Positions 42,600 to 51,367 are shown, numbered from the stretch's first letter. The stretch is DNA of 64,000 nucleotides from Mycetocola miduiensis (GCF_900115155.1 NZ_FOVM01000002.1:126550-190549), one strand, 5' to 3'. The notes: generated from the sequence alone by a model not told the origin. Made by a program: numbers and translations.

Positions 42600-42784
42600 T
42601 CGTAGCGTTGGATAAACCGCGCTGGGGACCGGTGAGGCCCCGTTGCTTGGCCGCACGTCATGCAACATCTCCTCGGCTCGCCCTAACCAGGGTGGCTTGG
42701 GCGTGTCACGCGTCCAACGGGAAGCAGGCTTTCTGCCGTTCCTCAAGGGGTGGGGTTGTATGCCCCTGCGACCCCACCCTTTTT
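42600..42784 (+). ncRNA. Candidate structured leader or small RNA ending in an intrinsic terminator
   Basis: The 341-nt space before the SGNH gene has no ORF of its own. It contains hairpins gggcgtg-t-cacgcgtcc (about 42697-42713), gcag/ctgc nested in aacg/cgtt (about 42716-42740), and a terminator of 9-bp stem gggtggggt / accccaccc (42748-42756, 42771-42779) followed by TTTTT. No plus-strand gene lies upstream to be terminated, so a separate transcript or an attenuated leader is implied. No known riboswitch consensus was recognised. Confidence 0.45.
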
Positions 42785-42833
42785 GCCTGCGCACTGATGT
42801 GCTCCCTCTTCAGCCTGAGAGTTATGAAACGTT

Positions 42834-43592
42834 ATGCGTGCGCCCAAACGTCAACCCCGCGAGTCGGTTTCGCGCTGGTTACTGGGGTGTCAACTTACGC
42901 TTTTTCGTCCGCTTTTGTACGGATGGTTCAAGGTCAAGATGCAGGATTCACGCGAGTGGCGTTATCCCGTGGGCCCATCAGAGGTGAGCATTGCCGGAAT
43001 TGATCCCGCCCGCATCCTCATTATGGGAGATGGCCCCGCGGCAGGTTTCGGCGTTCGGACCCACCAACTCGGAATCGCTGGGCACTTAGCCAGATACGTT
43101 GCGGGACAGACAGAGCGCGGCGTTGTGGTCACTGTCGCGGCACAGCCCGGCGCGTCGGCTCGATCAACGCTCAGACGCTTCGACGATATGGAAGTCGAAG
43201 GGTACGACGCGATCGTGCTGATGCTCGCGACAACTGATGCTGTTTGCCTCACGACTCGCCTCAGTTGGCGGCGCACAATGACTGCCCTGGTGCACGCCCT
43301 GGAGTCTACGGATGCGTCATCCGTATTCGTGACCAGTGCCGCCAGTCTGCACTTGGCGAGACCTCTCGTGCCGCTCGCGCGCCGACTTATAGGTCGGCAC
43401 GCGCGGAGGCTCAACTTTGAGACACGGCAAATCTGCTCACAAACAGAGACTTCCATGATTCCGTTGAATGCCACCTCAGACTTTACCTCTCGTATTTATG
43501 CGATATGGGGTCGCCGGATAGGGACCCACGTCGCCGACTCCCTGGTCAGGGGAACTCTGCATCCGCCGCACGGAGTTCGGGGGGCAATGTGA
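42834..43592 (+). CDS. SGNH-fold protein lacking the nucleophilic serine
   Basis: 252 residues. A hydrophobic N-terminal segment (WLLGCQLTLFRPLLYG) may anchor it. The SGNH core has block I as ILIMGDGPAAGFGV, with Gly where GDSL enzymes have the Ser nucleophile, and later blocks AAQPGASARSTL and IVLMLATTDAV. No DxxH is visible at the C-terminus. It therefore looks like a non-catalytic member of an actinobacterial SGNH subfamily. Its stop overlaps the GTG of a small zinc-ribbon gene (GTGA), so the two work or are regulated together. An ATG at 42939 is a possible shorter start. Confidence 0.75.
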   Translation: MRAPKRQPRESVSRWLLGCQLTLFRPLLYGWFKVKMQDSREWRYPVGPSEVSIAGIDPARILIMGDGPAAGFGVRTHQLGIAGHLARYVAGQTERGVVVTVAAQPGASARSTLRRFDDMEVEGYDAIVLMLATTDAVCLTTRLSWRRTMTALVHALESTDASSVFVTSAASLHLARPLVPLARRLIGRHARRLNFETRQICSQTETSMIPLNATSDFTSRIYAIWGRRIGTHVADSLVRGTLHPPHGVRGAM

Positions 43593-43834
43593 CTCGGAAA
43601 AAAGCGGCCGCGCGGCTCGACCAGTCGGGCGATCCAAGATGTGCCAAATGCGGAGGGCGAACGCGGGTGATCCCGAATCCGTACTACGGGGTGGGGCTGG
43701 CTGTCCATGAATACCTGCGGAGTTGTCGGCGGTGCGACTGGATCCTCATCGTCGAAGCGGCTTCAGAGGAGAAGAGGCCAGCCGGGCTTCCCCGACGTCC
43801 GAAGCGGCACTGGAAACCCACATTTCTGGAGTGA
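43589..43834 (+). CDS. Small zinc-ribbon protein
   Basis: 81 residues from a GTG that overlaps the SGNH gene stop. Two CxxC knuckles, C18-x-x-C21 and C46-x-x-C49, form a likely zinc ribbon; the ends are strongly basic (VTRKKAAARL; RRPKRHWKP), which suggests nucleic-acid or acidic-protein binding. The pair with the SGNH-like protein is not one I know. Confidence 0.65.
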   Translation: MTRKKAAARLDQSGDPRCAKCGGRTRVIPNPYYGVGLAVHEYLRSCRRCDWILIVEAASEEKRPAGLPRRPKRHWKPTFLE

Positions 43835-43880
43835 TGGGCGGCTCTGCTGCTATCGTCGCAGAGCCAATCTGCTGATCAAC

Positions 43881-45467
43881 TCACCCCAGTAGGGTGCCTT
43901 CTCCGGCTCTGTTGGCTACCGGATCAGGGAGCCGTCGCATCCGGAACCCATTAAGCAGGCCGACGACGCCTGCGATAATCGGAACGAAGAGGGCGATCTG
44001 AAGGGCGATGGGCCGCGCGTCCGTATTGATCCTGATGATCTCCTCTTGGATCTCCTCCGGCTGGCCAACGAGGAGCTCCTCCAATGCAGCGTTGGACAAG
44101 AACTGGGCATCATCTTCCAGAGCCTCCGCAACTTGCTGCTTCTCATCGCTGGGGATCACGTCGCTCGACACGGTCAGGTTGGTAAAGATGAGGGAGAGCG
44201 ACGCGAGCATGATCGCGCCGGCGAAAGCGAGTCCAAATGACAGGCCGAACGAACCCGCAGCGGAATTGACGCCCGCCGCCTCGCTGACACGTTCGTCCGA
44301 GATCGGTGACAACGTGCAATTGTTCAGTTGCGACACCAACAGCCCCAAACCCACGCCCGAAATGATCAGGGGACCGAGGAGCCACCAGCCGGAGTCTGCC
44401 CGCGGCACCAACGGGACGAGAACGACAAGGCCCACCGTCAGCAGCAGGAACCCCCACAGGATGAGAGTCGCCGGGCGCCTCCTGCCGGCGCGCTTTCCCG
44501 CGAGCATCGCCACGGCGAACATGCTGAGCGACAAGGGCGAGATCGAGAGACCCGCTTGAAGAGCGTTGTAGTCGAGCACCATCTGGAGGTAAATAGGCAG
44601 CACGATCATGGTTCCGCCAAGCGCGATCTGCTGCAACATCTGCCCGGTGACGCCCAGTCGGAAGATCTCCGACCGAAACAGCCCCGGGTCGATTAGTGTC
44701 GCCTTGCGCTGGCCGCTGCGTCGCACCAGCCAGTAGGCCAACCCGCCGAGCCCCACAGCGCCGACGGCGAGCAGGATTCCGACCGGACCGCCGCCCTCTT
44801 GCCAGACCAGAATTCCGATCACGATGCCGCCCATTCCCACAACCGAGAGCAGTGCACCAACAGCATCGATCTGCCGGGATCCCGTGTATGGCACGTCGTG
44901 GACGAGTCTGATGCCAGACAGGACGACCGCGATGATGAGCGCTTCGAGGAGGAAGGCGACGCGCCACGAGAGGAACGTGGTGATGAATCCGCCGATCAGC
45001 GGCCCCACAGCTGCCGCAATCGCGGCCGCCGCCCCGACGGTGGCGTAGACCCTCGCCTGGGCTGCCCCCTCGAAGTTTCCGTGGATGAGTGACTGCATGG
45101 CAGGCAGGAGCAAGGATGCGCCGAGACCCCCGATCAGTGCCCAGAAAATGATGATCGGAACCAACGTTTGAGCCAGCGTCATCGCGATGGCGCCCACCGC
45201 GTAGCAGAGCAGGCCGATCACGTAGGCCCGTTTGCGACCGATGAGGTCGCCGACCTTGCTGCTCATCAGGATGAACGCGGCCGAAACCAGCGCCTCGAGC
45301 GCGATCGCGCCCTGGAGGCCGCTGACGGTCGTGTCAATGTCTTCGACAACGGCGGAGATGGAGACGTTCATTATCGATGTGTCGACGACGAGTACGAACA
45401 TCGCCATCGCCAGCAGGAGTGCCAGCTTCCCGTTGAACGTGGTCGGGGGCGAAGCAGATGAGTTCAT
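43881..45467 (-). CDS. MFS drug exporter, DHA2 (EmrB/QacA) family
   Basis: 528 residues, about fourteen TM helices. DHA2 motifs: LVVDTSIMNVSISAVVEDI (motif D1), SSKVGDLIGRKRAYVIG (motif A), GGLGASLLLPAMQSLI, and AAAIAAAVGPLIGGFIT (motif C, antiporter). A cytoplasmic/periplasmic insertion near 440-480 (SDEKQQVAEALEDDAQFLSN) is characteristic of actinobacterial members. Exports drugs or metabolites against protons. It appears monocistronic. No TetR/MarR gene is adjacent. Confidence 0.92.
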   Translation of the reverse strand: MNSSASPPTTFNGKLALLLAMAMFVLVVDTSIMNVSISAVVEDIDTTVSGLQGAIALEALVSAAFILMSSKVGDLIGRKRAYVIGLLCYAVGAIAMTLAQTLVPIIIFWALIGGLGASLLLPAMQSLIHGNFEGAAQARVYATVGAAAAIAAAVGPLIGGFITTFLSWRVAFLLEALIIAVVLSGIRLVHDVPYTGSRQIDAVGALLSVVGMGGIVIGILVWQEGGGPVGILLAVGAVGLGGLAYWLVRRSGQRKATLIDPGLFRSEIFRLGVTGQMLQQIALGGTMIVLPIYLQMVLDYNALQAGLSISPLSLSMFAVAMLAGKRAGRRRPATLILWGFLLLTVGLVVLVPLVPRADSGWWLLGPLIISGVGLGLLVSQLNNCTLSPISDERVSEAAGVNSAAGSFGLSFGLAFAGAIMLASLSLIFTNLTVSSDVIPSDEKQQVAEALEDDAQFLSNAALEELLVGQPEEIQEEIIRINTDARPIALQIALFVPIIAGVVGLLNGFRMRRLPDPVANRAGEGTLLG

Positions 45468-45840
45468 CAGGTGTCCGATTCAGGGGTCAATCGGTGCGCG
45501 AGGGCGCCAGTCTCGGTCATGTCGCCTCCGTGAGGGTCACCGAACAAATGGTGAATTTTCCGATGAGCATGCTCGGCTCCGTCCGGGAGGCGCTCGCGTC
45601 GAAACTATGCCGCATGCCTCAGAAGTGCGTCATCCACTCCGGGTGATGCGGACGGCCTCGCGGTAGCGAGCCCGAACCGACAGGCCGGATGACGATCATT
45701 CGGAGACATTCCGTTGGAGTCCATCGACGCGCCAGCCTTTCTGGCTTATCGCCTGAGCCCATTGACCGCGTACGTGGCGAGGCGGAAGGATTGCGCGTGA
45801 GACAGATCGATCCTTCACTTGTGGCTGGAGGGGGTGCTGC
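45468..45840. other. Intergenic, no convincing gene
   Basis: 373 nt of divergent promoter space between the exporter and the membrane-helical protein; short frames only, none with family character. Confidence 0.5.
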
Positions 45841-47412
45841 ATGATCGTCTTGCAGGTCGCTTTGACCAGTGCCCTCGTCTGTTATCTCATCCTCGGGGTC
45901 TTTCTCGGCGTCTTCAGCCTGTGGGTCGGTATGAACCCCGCACTGCTCAGGGCCGCAGGTAATGATTTCTCTTTTGTGTCGTGGCGCGGACGACCTAAGC
46001 CTGCCCTCTGGGCGCAGATCCTTACCCTCCCGGCGATCGCGCTCGCCTGGCCGGTGATTGCCCGCTTGGGCTGGTCGGTCAGCGGGCTCAAAACCAAACG
46101 CCAGCAGACAGCTACCAGTGCACTCAGGCCACCTCATGGGTTACTCTCAATTGCCCTTCTTGCGCTTGTTGCTCTCACGGCCTTCCTGCATTACGGACAG
46201 CTTGCTTGGCACCCGGTGCTGATCACCACCATGTGGCTCGTTCTCGTAGCCGTTGTCTGCAAGGACTTCTCGTACCTGGTGAGTCCGTTGCCTGATCGAC
46301 TAAGACAGACAAGTCGTCCACCGTGGCTCTCGTTTTTCGTGGTCGCAGCAGCGGACGCACTTGCATTGACCTTCTCGGTCGCCACCTTGCGCGCGTCCTG
46401 GGAGGGCGGTCACGTCAACACCGACTTGGTGACATCCTCATTTGTCGCATTGTTCGACGTGCCTGGGAACATAGGCGACTTGTTCGCGCTCTCTCCTGGT
46501 GAGTTGCTGGTGGCGATTCTCGGGTTCTTGTACTCGACGGCGTTCGTAAAGGCCCTACTCACGCCAGCCCAATTCAAGCGAACCGACGACGACTATCGCC
46601 TGCTCGCCTCGGCGTCGGTCATGGCGGGACATACGGAAGATGGCCTTCGGTGGATGAGGCAGGAGAAGGACCGGAATGCCCAGTCATATGAAATCCTCTG
46701 CCAGATCGCACTAGCCAAAGGGCAGTGGGACCGTGCCGCTGAATTGGCTGGGCGTCTTCTTGTCGCGAAGGAAGAGCCCGACACGAAAGACAGCCGAATC
46801 GCGAACATGGTGAGGATCGCTGTAGTGGCACCGATGACAGACGAGCAAGCTGTCGCGTTCTGTCGATACATCATCACAACAGCTAGCGATTTGGCCGCCT
46901 CCTCGCTCCTGTGGACGGTATCTTCGGATTATCCGGCGACCCGCGCGGTGGTCCTCCAGTCCGTTGATGAGGAATCCAACCCTCTTACGTTGGCTATGGC
47001 TATGCAGTGGCAAGGCAGGTACCGGGAAGCGGCCGAGGTGCTCACCCGGACGACGACAAGCTCCGACGAAGGAGAAGTACTTCGTCTCCTGCGGCTGTGC
47101 ATTCTTCATATTGGTCGTTCCGACGAGACTATTTCGGAATCCGACGCATTCGTTCGTGAATGGTGGCGGTCATCATTTCCGATCCTTAAGGACCTCGCTG
47201 GCAGGCTGGAGTTGTCTGAACGTTACGCAAGAACTGCAGCGTGGAGTACGTGTTTGCAGTTGGACTTTTCGTTGGAGGTACGCGACAGCGATGAATTCCT
47301 TGGGCTGCGCCAGGAAATTCAAGCGCTGGCGGATGCCCTGACGGAGCAACCCGACTCTGCGCAGAACTATCGCAGAATGTTGAGGCAGGCGAAGAAGTAC
47401 GCGCCCACCTAA
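45841..47412 (+). CDS. Large uncharacterised protein: membrane N-half, helical-repeat C-half
   Basis: 523 residues. Residues 1-245 hold about six TM helices (MIVLQVALTSALVCYLILGV; LLSIALLALVALTAFL; ITTMWLVLVAVVCK; FFVVAAADALALTFSV; LLVAILGFLYSTAFV). The rest is soluble and alpha-helical with TPR-like paired helices (RLLASASVMAGHTEDGLRWM; YEILCQIALAKGQWDRAAEL; TLAMAMQWQGRYREAAEVL). This suggests a membrane-tethered protein-interaction scaffold facing the cytosol. No known family. RBS GGAGGGG precedes the ATG. It stands alone, unless it is functionally linked to the CHAT locus 4 kb away. Confidence 0.7.
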   Translation: MIVLQVALTSALVCYLILGVFLGVFSLWVGMNPALLRAAGNDFSFVSWRGRPKPALWAQILTLPAIALAWPVIARLGWSVSGLKTKRQQTATSALRPPHGLLSIALLALVALTAFLHYGQLAWHPVLITTMWLVLVAVVCKDFSYLVSPLPDRLRQTSRPPWLSFFVVAAADALALTFSVATLRASWEGGHVNTDLVTSSFVALFDVPGNIGDLFALSPGELLVAILGFLYSTAFVKALLTPAQFKRTDDDYRLLASASVMAGHTEDGLRWMRQEKDRNAQSYEILCQIALAKGQWDRAAELAGRLLVAKEEPDTKDSRIANMVRIAVVAPMTDEQAVAFCRYIITTASDLAASSLLWTVSSDYPATRAVVLQSVDEESNPLTLAMAMQWQGRYREAAEVLTRTTTSSDEGEVLRLLRLCILHIGRSDETISESDAFVREWWRSSFPILKDLAGRLELSERYARTAAWSTCLQLDFSLEVRDSDEFLGLRQEIQALADALTEQPDSAQNYRRMLRQAKKYAPT

Positions 47413-47585
47413 GTGCGCAAGGAGCGCGAAGGTCGTTTCTTCTCGAAGGACGCTGCAAGAGCCTCGAGCGTGACGGATCGTTCCTTCTTCGCAATCCTGC
47501 GAAGGAGGGGAGTGGCCAGCCGATTGAAGACGCCCTGGATGAGTGCAGGAACGGTGCGGGTCAGGTCGAACTCAAGGACGCCCAT
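47409..47585 (-). pseudogene. Possible C-terminal remnant of a small helical protein
   Basis: 58 residues (MGVLEFDLTRTVPALIQ; LLRRIAKKERSVTLEALA). Tail-like composition, reminiscent of the C-terminus of SRPBCC-type proteins, converging on the membrane-helical gene. Neither start nor family is firm. Confidence 0.3.
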
Positions 47586-47670
47586 ATTCTCATTATGCGA
47601 CCCGGGCGTGCCCCGAACGGCCCGTCCTTTCGGTAAGCATGAAAAGCCGGGGGTCGAGATCGGTCCGTCG

Positions 47671-48423
47671 CTACGGGTGGCGCGTCGTCGGCGTGATGAC
47701 CAGCTCGTTGATGCAGACGTGGGCGGGACTGTCCAGGACGAAGAGTACTGCCCTGGCGACATCGGTAGGAGTGAGCATCTGCTGTCGATCTGACTGCCCC
47801 GGGACTTTCGGGCGCATGTCAAGAAAATCGGTGTCGACGTCTCCCGGGCACAAATGGCAGGCTCTTACCCCGTTCACGTTTTCCTGTGCATTGAGCGACT
47901 CGGCGAGCGCGGACAGCCCCGTCTTGCTGGCGCTGTAGGCGACACCGGCATCCGGGGAGAATCGCCATCCTGAGTAGGAGGAAACGAAGACGGCCACCCC
48001 GTCTCCGGACTCCCGCATCGCGGGTAAGACCTGGTCGACGACGCGCGCGGAGGCGATGAGGTTCGTCTGCACGATCTGGCTGAACTCGGCAATGGTTTGA
48101 TCGCGCCAGTAGCGTTTCGGGTTGTTCAAGCCTGCGGAGAGCACGACCCGCGTCACCGGACCCCATCGGTCCGCGATTCGGTCGTGACCTTCCTTGACCT
48201 GACGATCATCCGACACATCGATCGGTACGGCGAAAGCCTCGCCTCCCGCCGCTTCGATCGCCCGTACAGCGTCATCGAGCGCCGGGCTTCGCCGTCCACT
48301 CAGTGCTGTGCGGTATCCCCGTTGTGACGCTTGGAACGCCACGGCTCGTCCCATGCCACTTCCGCCACCCGTGATCCATAGAACCGGTCCCGGGGAATTG
48401 CCCGGGGTCTCACCATTCGGCAT
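47671..48423 (-). CDS. Short-chain dehydrogenase/reductase
   Basis: 250 residues. Cofactor motif ITGGGSGMGRAVA near residue 18-30, NAG-like motif LSAGLNN, catalytic Ser in VSSYSG, and Y-x-x-x-K as VAYSASKTGL, then CPGDVDTDF. A classical SDR with a complete Ser-Tyr-Lys set. ATG 48423 with AGAGGA upstream was preferred over the longer frame to 48504. It follows another SDR gene on the same strand by 78 nt; the two may be cotranscribed. Confidence 0.9.
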   Translation of the reverse strand: MPNGETPGNSPGPVLWITGGGSGMGRAVAFQASQRGYRTALSGRRSPALDDAVRAIEAAGGEAFAVPIDVSDDRQVKEGHDRIADRWGPVTRVVLSAGLNNPKRYWRDQTIAEFSQIVQTNLIASARVVDQVLPAMRESGDGVAVFVSSYSGWRFSPDAGVAYSASKTGLSALAESLNAQENVNGVRACHLCPGDVDTDFLDMRPKVPGQSDRQQMLTPTDVARAVLFVLDSPAHVCINELVITPTTRHP

Positions 48424-48500
48424 TGAGGGTGATCCTCTCATTCGTGCTGCCATCAAGGGCAAAGCGTACTGACATTTCGTGAAGTACCGAGTGATCTGGG

Positions 48501-49172
48501 TCAAACCACCCCGCGCACACGATGACCCACAGCGATCGATTCACCCGACAACGCAGACACAGGGGAGACGAGGAACGCGACGAGGTCTGCGATCTGGGAG
48601 GGCGATGACTCGCCACCCCGACCGGGCTCGACCTCTGACCGCGGGTCTTCTGTCACGAATCCCGGGTTTACCGTGTTCACCGTGACACCGGAGCCAGCAT
48701 TCTCGTCGGCCAGGTTTTTCGCGATGATGTTCAGGGCCGCATTACGGACCGCGCCGGTGATGTTCCCGCTGAGGAACGCGTTCTGCCCACTGATTCCCAC
48801 GATGCGACCGTAACCGGCGGCCCGCATCGCCGGGATGGCAGCATTCGCGACCCTCAAGAAGGCGAGCGCTTTGGCGTCAAGAGCCTCCGCGACCTGCGTG
48901 GGGTCGCTCTTGCGTGCGGGATCAAGGGTCTGTGCCGCGGGCGCCGCTGTCACCACCACGGCGTCGAGCCGGCCGTGCTCGTGAATGATCCGGGCAAGGC
49001 CTGCGACGACGGACGCCTCGTTGTTCGCGTCCATCGTCAGGCCTTCTGAGGCCGATCGGGATGCCGGGATGACGGTGGCGCCCTCGTCGCGGAGGCGATT
49101 CACAATGGCCGACCCGATGAATCCGTTACCGCCGACGACAAGTACAACTCGATTACGCAAAAGGAGGTCCAT
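48501..49172 (-). CDS. Atypical SDR-fold protein without the Tyr-Lys pair
   Basis: 223 residues. Rossmann motif VLVVGGNGFIGSAIV near 10-24, Asp in MDANN, and ISGQNAF carrying the Ser. The YxxxK position reads ITGAVRNAA, so Tyr and Lys are replaced; NTVNPGFV follows as in SDRs. Either a non-catalytic binding protein or an enzyme with another mechanism. First gene of a probable two-gene SDR unit. Confidence 0.8.
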   Translation of the reverse strand: MDLLLRNRVVLVVGGNGFIGSAIVNRLRDEGATVIPASRSASEGLTMDANNEASVVAGLARIIHEHGRLDAVVVTAAPAAQTLDPARKSDPTQVAEALDAKALAFLRVANAAIPAMRAAGYGRIVGISGQNAFLSGNITGAVRNAALNIIAKNLADENAGSGVTVNTVNPGFVTEDPRSEVEPGRGGESSPSQIADLVAFLVSPVSALSGESIAVGHRVRGVV

Positions 49173-49299
49173 GAAAGAAGGCTATCTCGCGTCACGAAGC
49201 TCCTCGTTGGAGGTGGCTGCTTGCCTCGTCATCCAGAGAAGAGGATGGCCGCTTCGGCTCCGGCGAACCTGGACTCTCCGCATGGGCGTCGACGGCAGC

Positions 49300-49545
49300 C
49301 GGAGCAGACTAAGCCAGGCAGCCGCTGCGTTCACGAGCAACGCGCGCAACGCCAATCTTCGCGGGGCCCAGCTCAGCTTCCTGGGCGGGACCGCCCTCGG
49401 ACTGGTGGGACCCTCACGAGCATCAACCCGGTTTGGGCCGCGCTGGCTGGCTCGCTGTTGCTGCGACAGGCGCTCGACGTCAACGAATGGGTCGGCATCG
49501 GCCTGATCGTCGCCAACAACGTCGCCGTGACCACGCGTGCGTTTT
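49300..49545 (+). pseudogene. Remnant of an EamA/DMT-type transporter
   Basis: TSINPVWAALAGSLLL and VNEWVGIGLIVANNVAV (about 49418-49530) are the typical last two helices of EamA permeases. Upstream the frame is broken and only scraps (FLGGTALGLVG) can be read in another frame. The rest of the 548-nt gap between the SDR and dioxygenase genes holds no other gene. Confidence 0.6.
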
Positions 49546-49588
49546 GCAGAACCGCCCCGGCCATCGGTCCCCGATAATCGCTCTAAGA

Positions 49589-49636
49589 GTTGTATCTACA
49601 ACCACTGTGAGGTAGATTGATTGTAGGAACAATCAA
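49589..49636. promoter_or_regulatory. Two inverted repeats upstream of the ring-cleavage dioxygenase gene
   Basis: gttgta-tc-tacaac (49589-49602) and ttgattgt-agga-acaatcaa (49617-49636), both perfect. They share the TTGT/ACAA half-site, so they are probably tandem operators of one repressor, which is not encoded nearby. Confidence 0.65.
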
Positions 49637-49721
49637 AAGCGCATCGCGACTGAGACTCCTTCAGCGCGGTCGTGCCGCGATCGCCGCACGGTTGCTTCAG
49701 TCTCCAGAGAAAGAGCAGGCC

Positions 49722-50630
49722 ATGACGACAGACGAACGACTCCTCGCCGCGGACACCTCTATGGGTGCCGTGACGCTCCGGGTGGGCGACCTCGAGAAGA
49801 TGGCCTCCTATTATGCGCAGGCCTTTGCCATGGAGCCGCTTGAAGAGGTCAGCCACGGCATGGAAGTCCACCGGGTCCTCGGTCGCGGACGGACGCCGCT
49901 GGTGAAGCTGGTTCATACCCCGAATCTGCCCGGCGTGGATCGCAACCAGGCTGGGCTGTTCCACACAGCCTTCCTTTTTGACACCCCCGAGAGCCTCGCA
50001 GCGACGGTTTACCGGTCGGCGCAGGTGTCATCCGGTAGTTTTGTCGGGTCCAGCGACCACCTGGTCAGCGAAGCGTTCTACTTCACCGACCCGGAGGGCA
50101 ACGGGGTTGAGTTGTACACGGACCGCGACCGGTCGACGTGGATTCACGACGGCGCCGAGATTCGGATGGCGACCGCCTTCCTCGACCCGAACGCGTACCT
50201 CGAGGAGCACCTCACCCAGAACGCTCTGGATGCCGGCCCGTCGCTTGCGGGTAAGGTCGGGCACGTTCACCTTCAGGTCGGCGACGTCGACACGGCGAAA
50301 GCGTTCTACGTGGACGCCCTCGGTTTTGAGACGACGCAGAGCCGGTACCCCGGCGCTCTTTTCGCATCGGCCGGCGGCTACCACCACCACATCGCCATGA
50401 ACATCTGGAACAGCCAGGGCGCCGGCCCGCGCGCAGCCAGCCTCGGTCTCGGCGACGTGGCCATCACCGCGTCCAGCGCCCACGATCTCGAGGCGCTGCA
50501 GGTCCGGTTGAAGAGCCGGGCAATTCCGTTCGGTGCGGACGGACGGTCCGTCTCAGTCACCGACCCATGGGGAACCCGCATCACCGTTGCACTGTCCGAC
50601 TTGACGACCGAGGAGCTGCTGGCTCGATGA
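49722..50630 (+). CDS. VOC-superfamily ring-cleavage dioxygenase (MhqO-like)
   Basis: 302 residues: two glyoxalase/VOC modules in tandem. Module 1 (about 10-130) contains GAVTLRVGDLEKMASYYAQ, GLFHTAFLF with the first His ligand, and FYFTDPEGNGVELY with the Glu ligand. Module 2 contains VGHVHLQVGDVDTAKAFY and YHHHIAMNIWNSQG. Matches extradiol-type dioxygenases such as MhqO/CatE that open hydroquinone or catechol rings. ATG 49722 is preferred to the longer frame at 49617. It overlaps the hydrolase gene (ATGA). The pair resembles the Bacillus quinone-detoxification genes mhqO-mhqD. Confidence 0.88.
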   Translation: MTTDERLLAADTSMGAVTLRVGDLEKMASYYAQAFAMEPLEEVSHGMEVHRVLGRGRTPLVKLVHTPNLPGVDRNQAGLFHTAFLFDTPESLAATVYRSAQVSSGSFVGSSDHLVSEAFYFTDPEGNGVELYTDRDRSTWIHDGAEIRMATAFLDPNAYLEEHLTQNALDAGPSLAGKVGHVHLQVGDVDTAKAFYVDALGFETTQSRYPGALFASAGGYHHHIAMNIWNSQGAGPRAASLGLGDVAITASSAHDLEALQVRLKSRAIPFGADGRSVSVTDPWGTRITVALSDLTTEELLAR

Positions 50631-51292
50631 CGATGACTTCCCTGCACGCCGAACGTAGCCCGGAATGGGCGGCTGACGTCGTCTCCGCTCCCGCCGTAGC
50701 CGTGCTGCTCCACGGCTACGGTTCCAACGAGCGCGACCTTGCAGGCCTCGCCCCCACCCTGCGGCTGGGGCTGCCGTGGGTGTCCCTTCGGGCGCCGATC
50801 GGGCTCGGAAACGGGGGAGCGGCGTGGTTCACCATCACCACGCCCGGCAACCCGGACGCCGAACCCGTTGCGGAGGCCACGACGGCGATCTGGGCGTGGA
50901 TCGATGCGAATGTCCACCCGGACGCGAAGATCGTTCCGATCGGTTTCTCGCAGGGTGGCCTCATGGCCAGCCAGTTGCTCCGGACCCGTCCGGGCCGTGT
51001 GCTCGCACCGGTGATCCTCGGCGGATTCGTCCTGGGTGCCCGGCAGCCCGGAGACGAGCAGCTTGCCGCAGTCCGTCCTGCGGTGTTTTGGGGCCGCGGT
51101 GCCGAAGACCGCGTGATCACCGGTCCTGCCATCGAGCGTACGGCGGAGTTCCTGCCTGAGCACAGCTCACTGCTCGAGCGCGTCTACCCGGGTCTCGCTC
51201 ATGGAATCAGCACGACCGAACTCGACGACGTCCGCGACTTCCTGGTCGCCCATGTCGGCGCCGACGCCGTGGTCGGACACGCGCGAACCTGA
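50627..51292 (+). CDS. Carboxylesterase/phospholipase-family alpha/beta hydrolase (MhqD-like)
   Basis: 221 residues. Oxyanion motif LLHGYGSNERDL near 27-38, nucleophile S108 in GFSQGG, Asp161 in GRGAEDRVI and His192 in GLAHGIS, a complete triad. It is translationally coupled to the dioxygenase and probably hydrolyses the ring-cleavage product or a related ester. Last gene of the two-gene unit; only 13 nt separate it from the -35 box of the CHAT operon promoter, so some read-through is possible. Confidence 0.88.
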   Translation: MTMTSLHAERSPEWAADVVSAPAVAVLLHGYGSNERDLAGLAPTLRLGLPWVSLRAPIGLGNGGAAWFTITTPGNPDAEPVAEATTAIWAWIDANVHPDAKIVPIGFSQGGLMASQLLRTRPGRVLAPVILGGFVLGARQPGDEQLAAVRPAVFWGRGAEDRVITGPAIERTAEFLPEHSSLLERVYPGLAHGISTTELDDVRDFLVAHVGADAVVGHART

Positions 51293-51305
51293 GAGCGTTG
51301 CCCCC

Positions 51306-51334
51306 TTGACGAGTGAGGATTGCTCGCTTATAGA
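51306..51334 (+). promoter_or_regulatory. Sigma-70-type promoter of the CHAT operon
   Basis: TTGACG (51306-51311), a 17-bp spacer, TATAGA (51329-51334). This is close to consensus for a housekeeping-sigma promoter and stands about 100 nt before the hydrolase start, giving the operon its own transcription. Confidence 0.7.
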
Positions 51335-51367
51335 CTCAGCCTCATCTGAAGAGGTGAGAAACGTCAT

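Noticed and set aside
42690-42745. Resemblance to the SRP RNA apical loop (gtcacgcgtcc...gggaagcag)
   Set aside because: The GGAA tetraloop and symmetric loop cannot be placed in a proper helix and the surrounding length does not fit 4.5S-type RNA.
45468-45840. TetR-type regulator expected beside the DHA2 exporter
   Set aside because: No HTH can be read in any frame of the gap.
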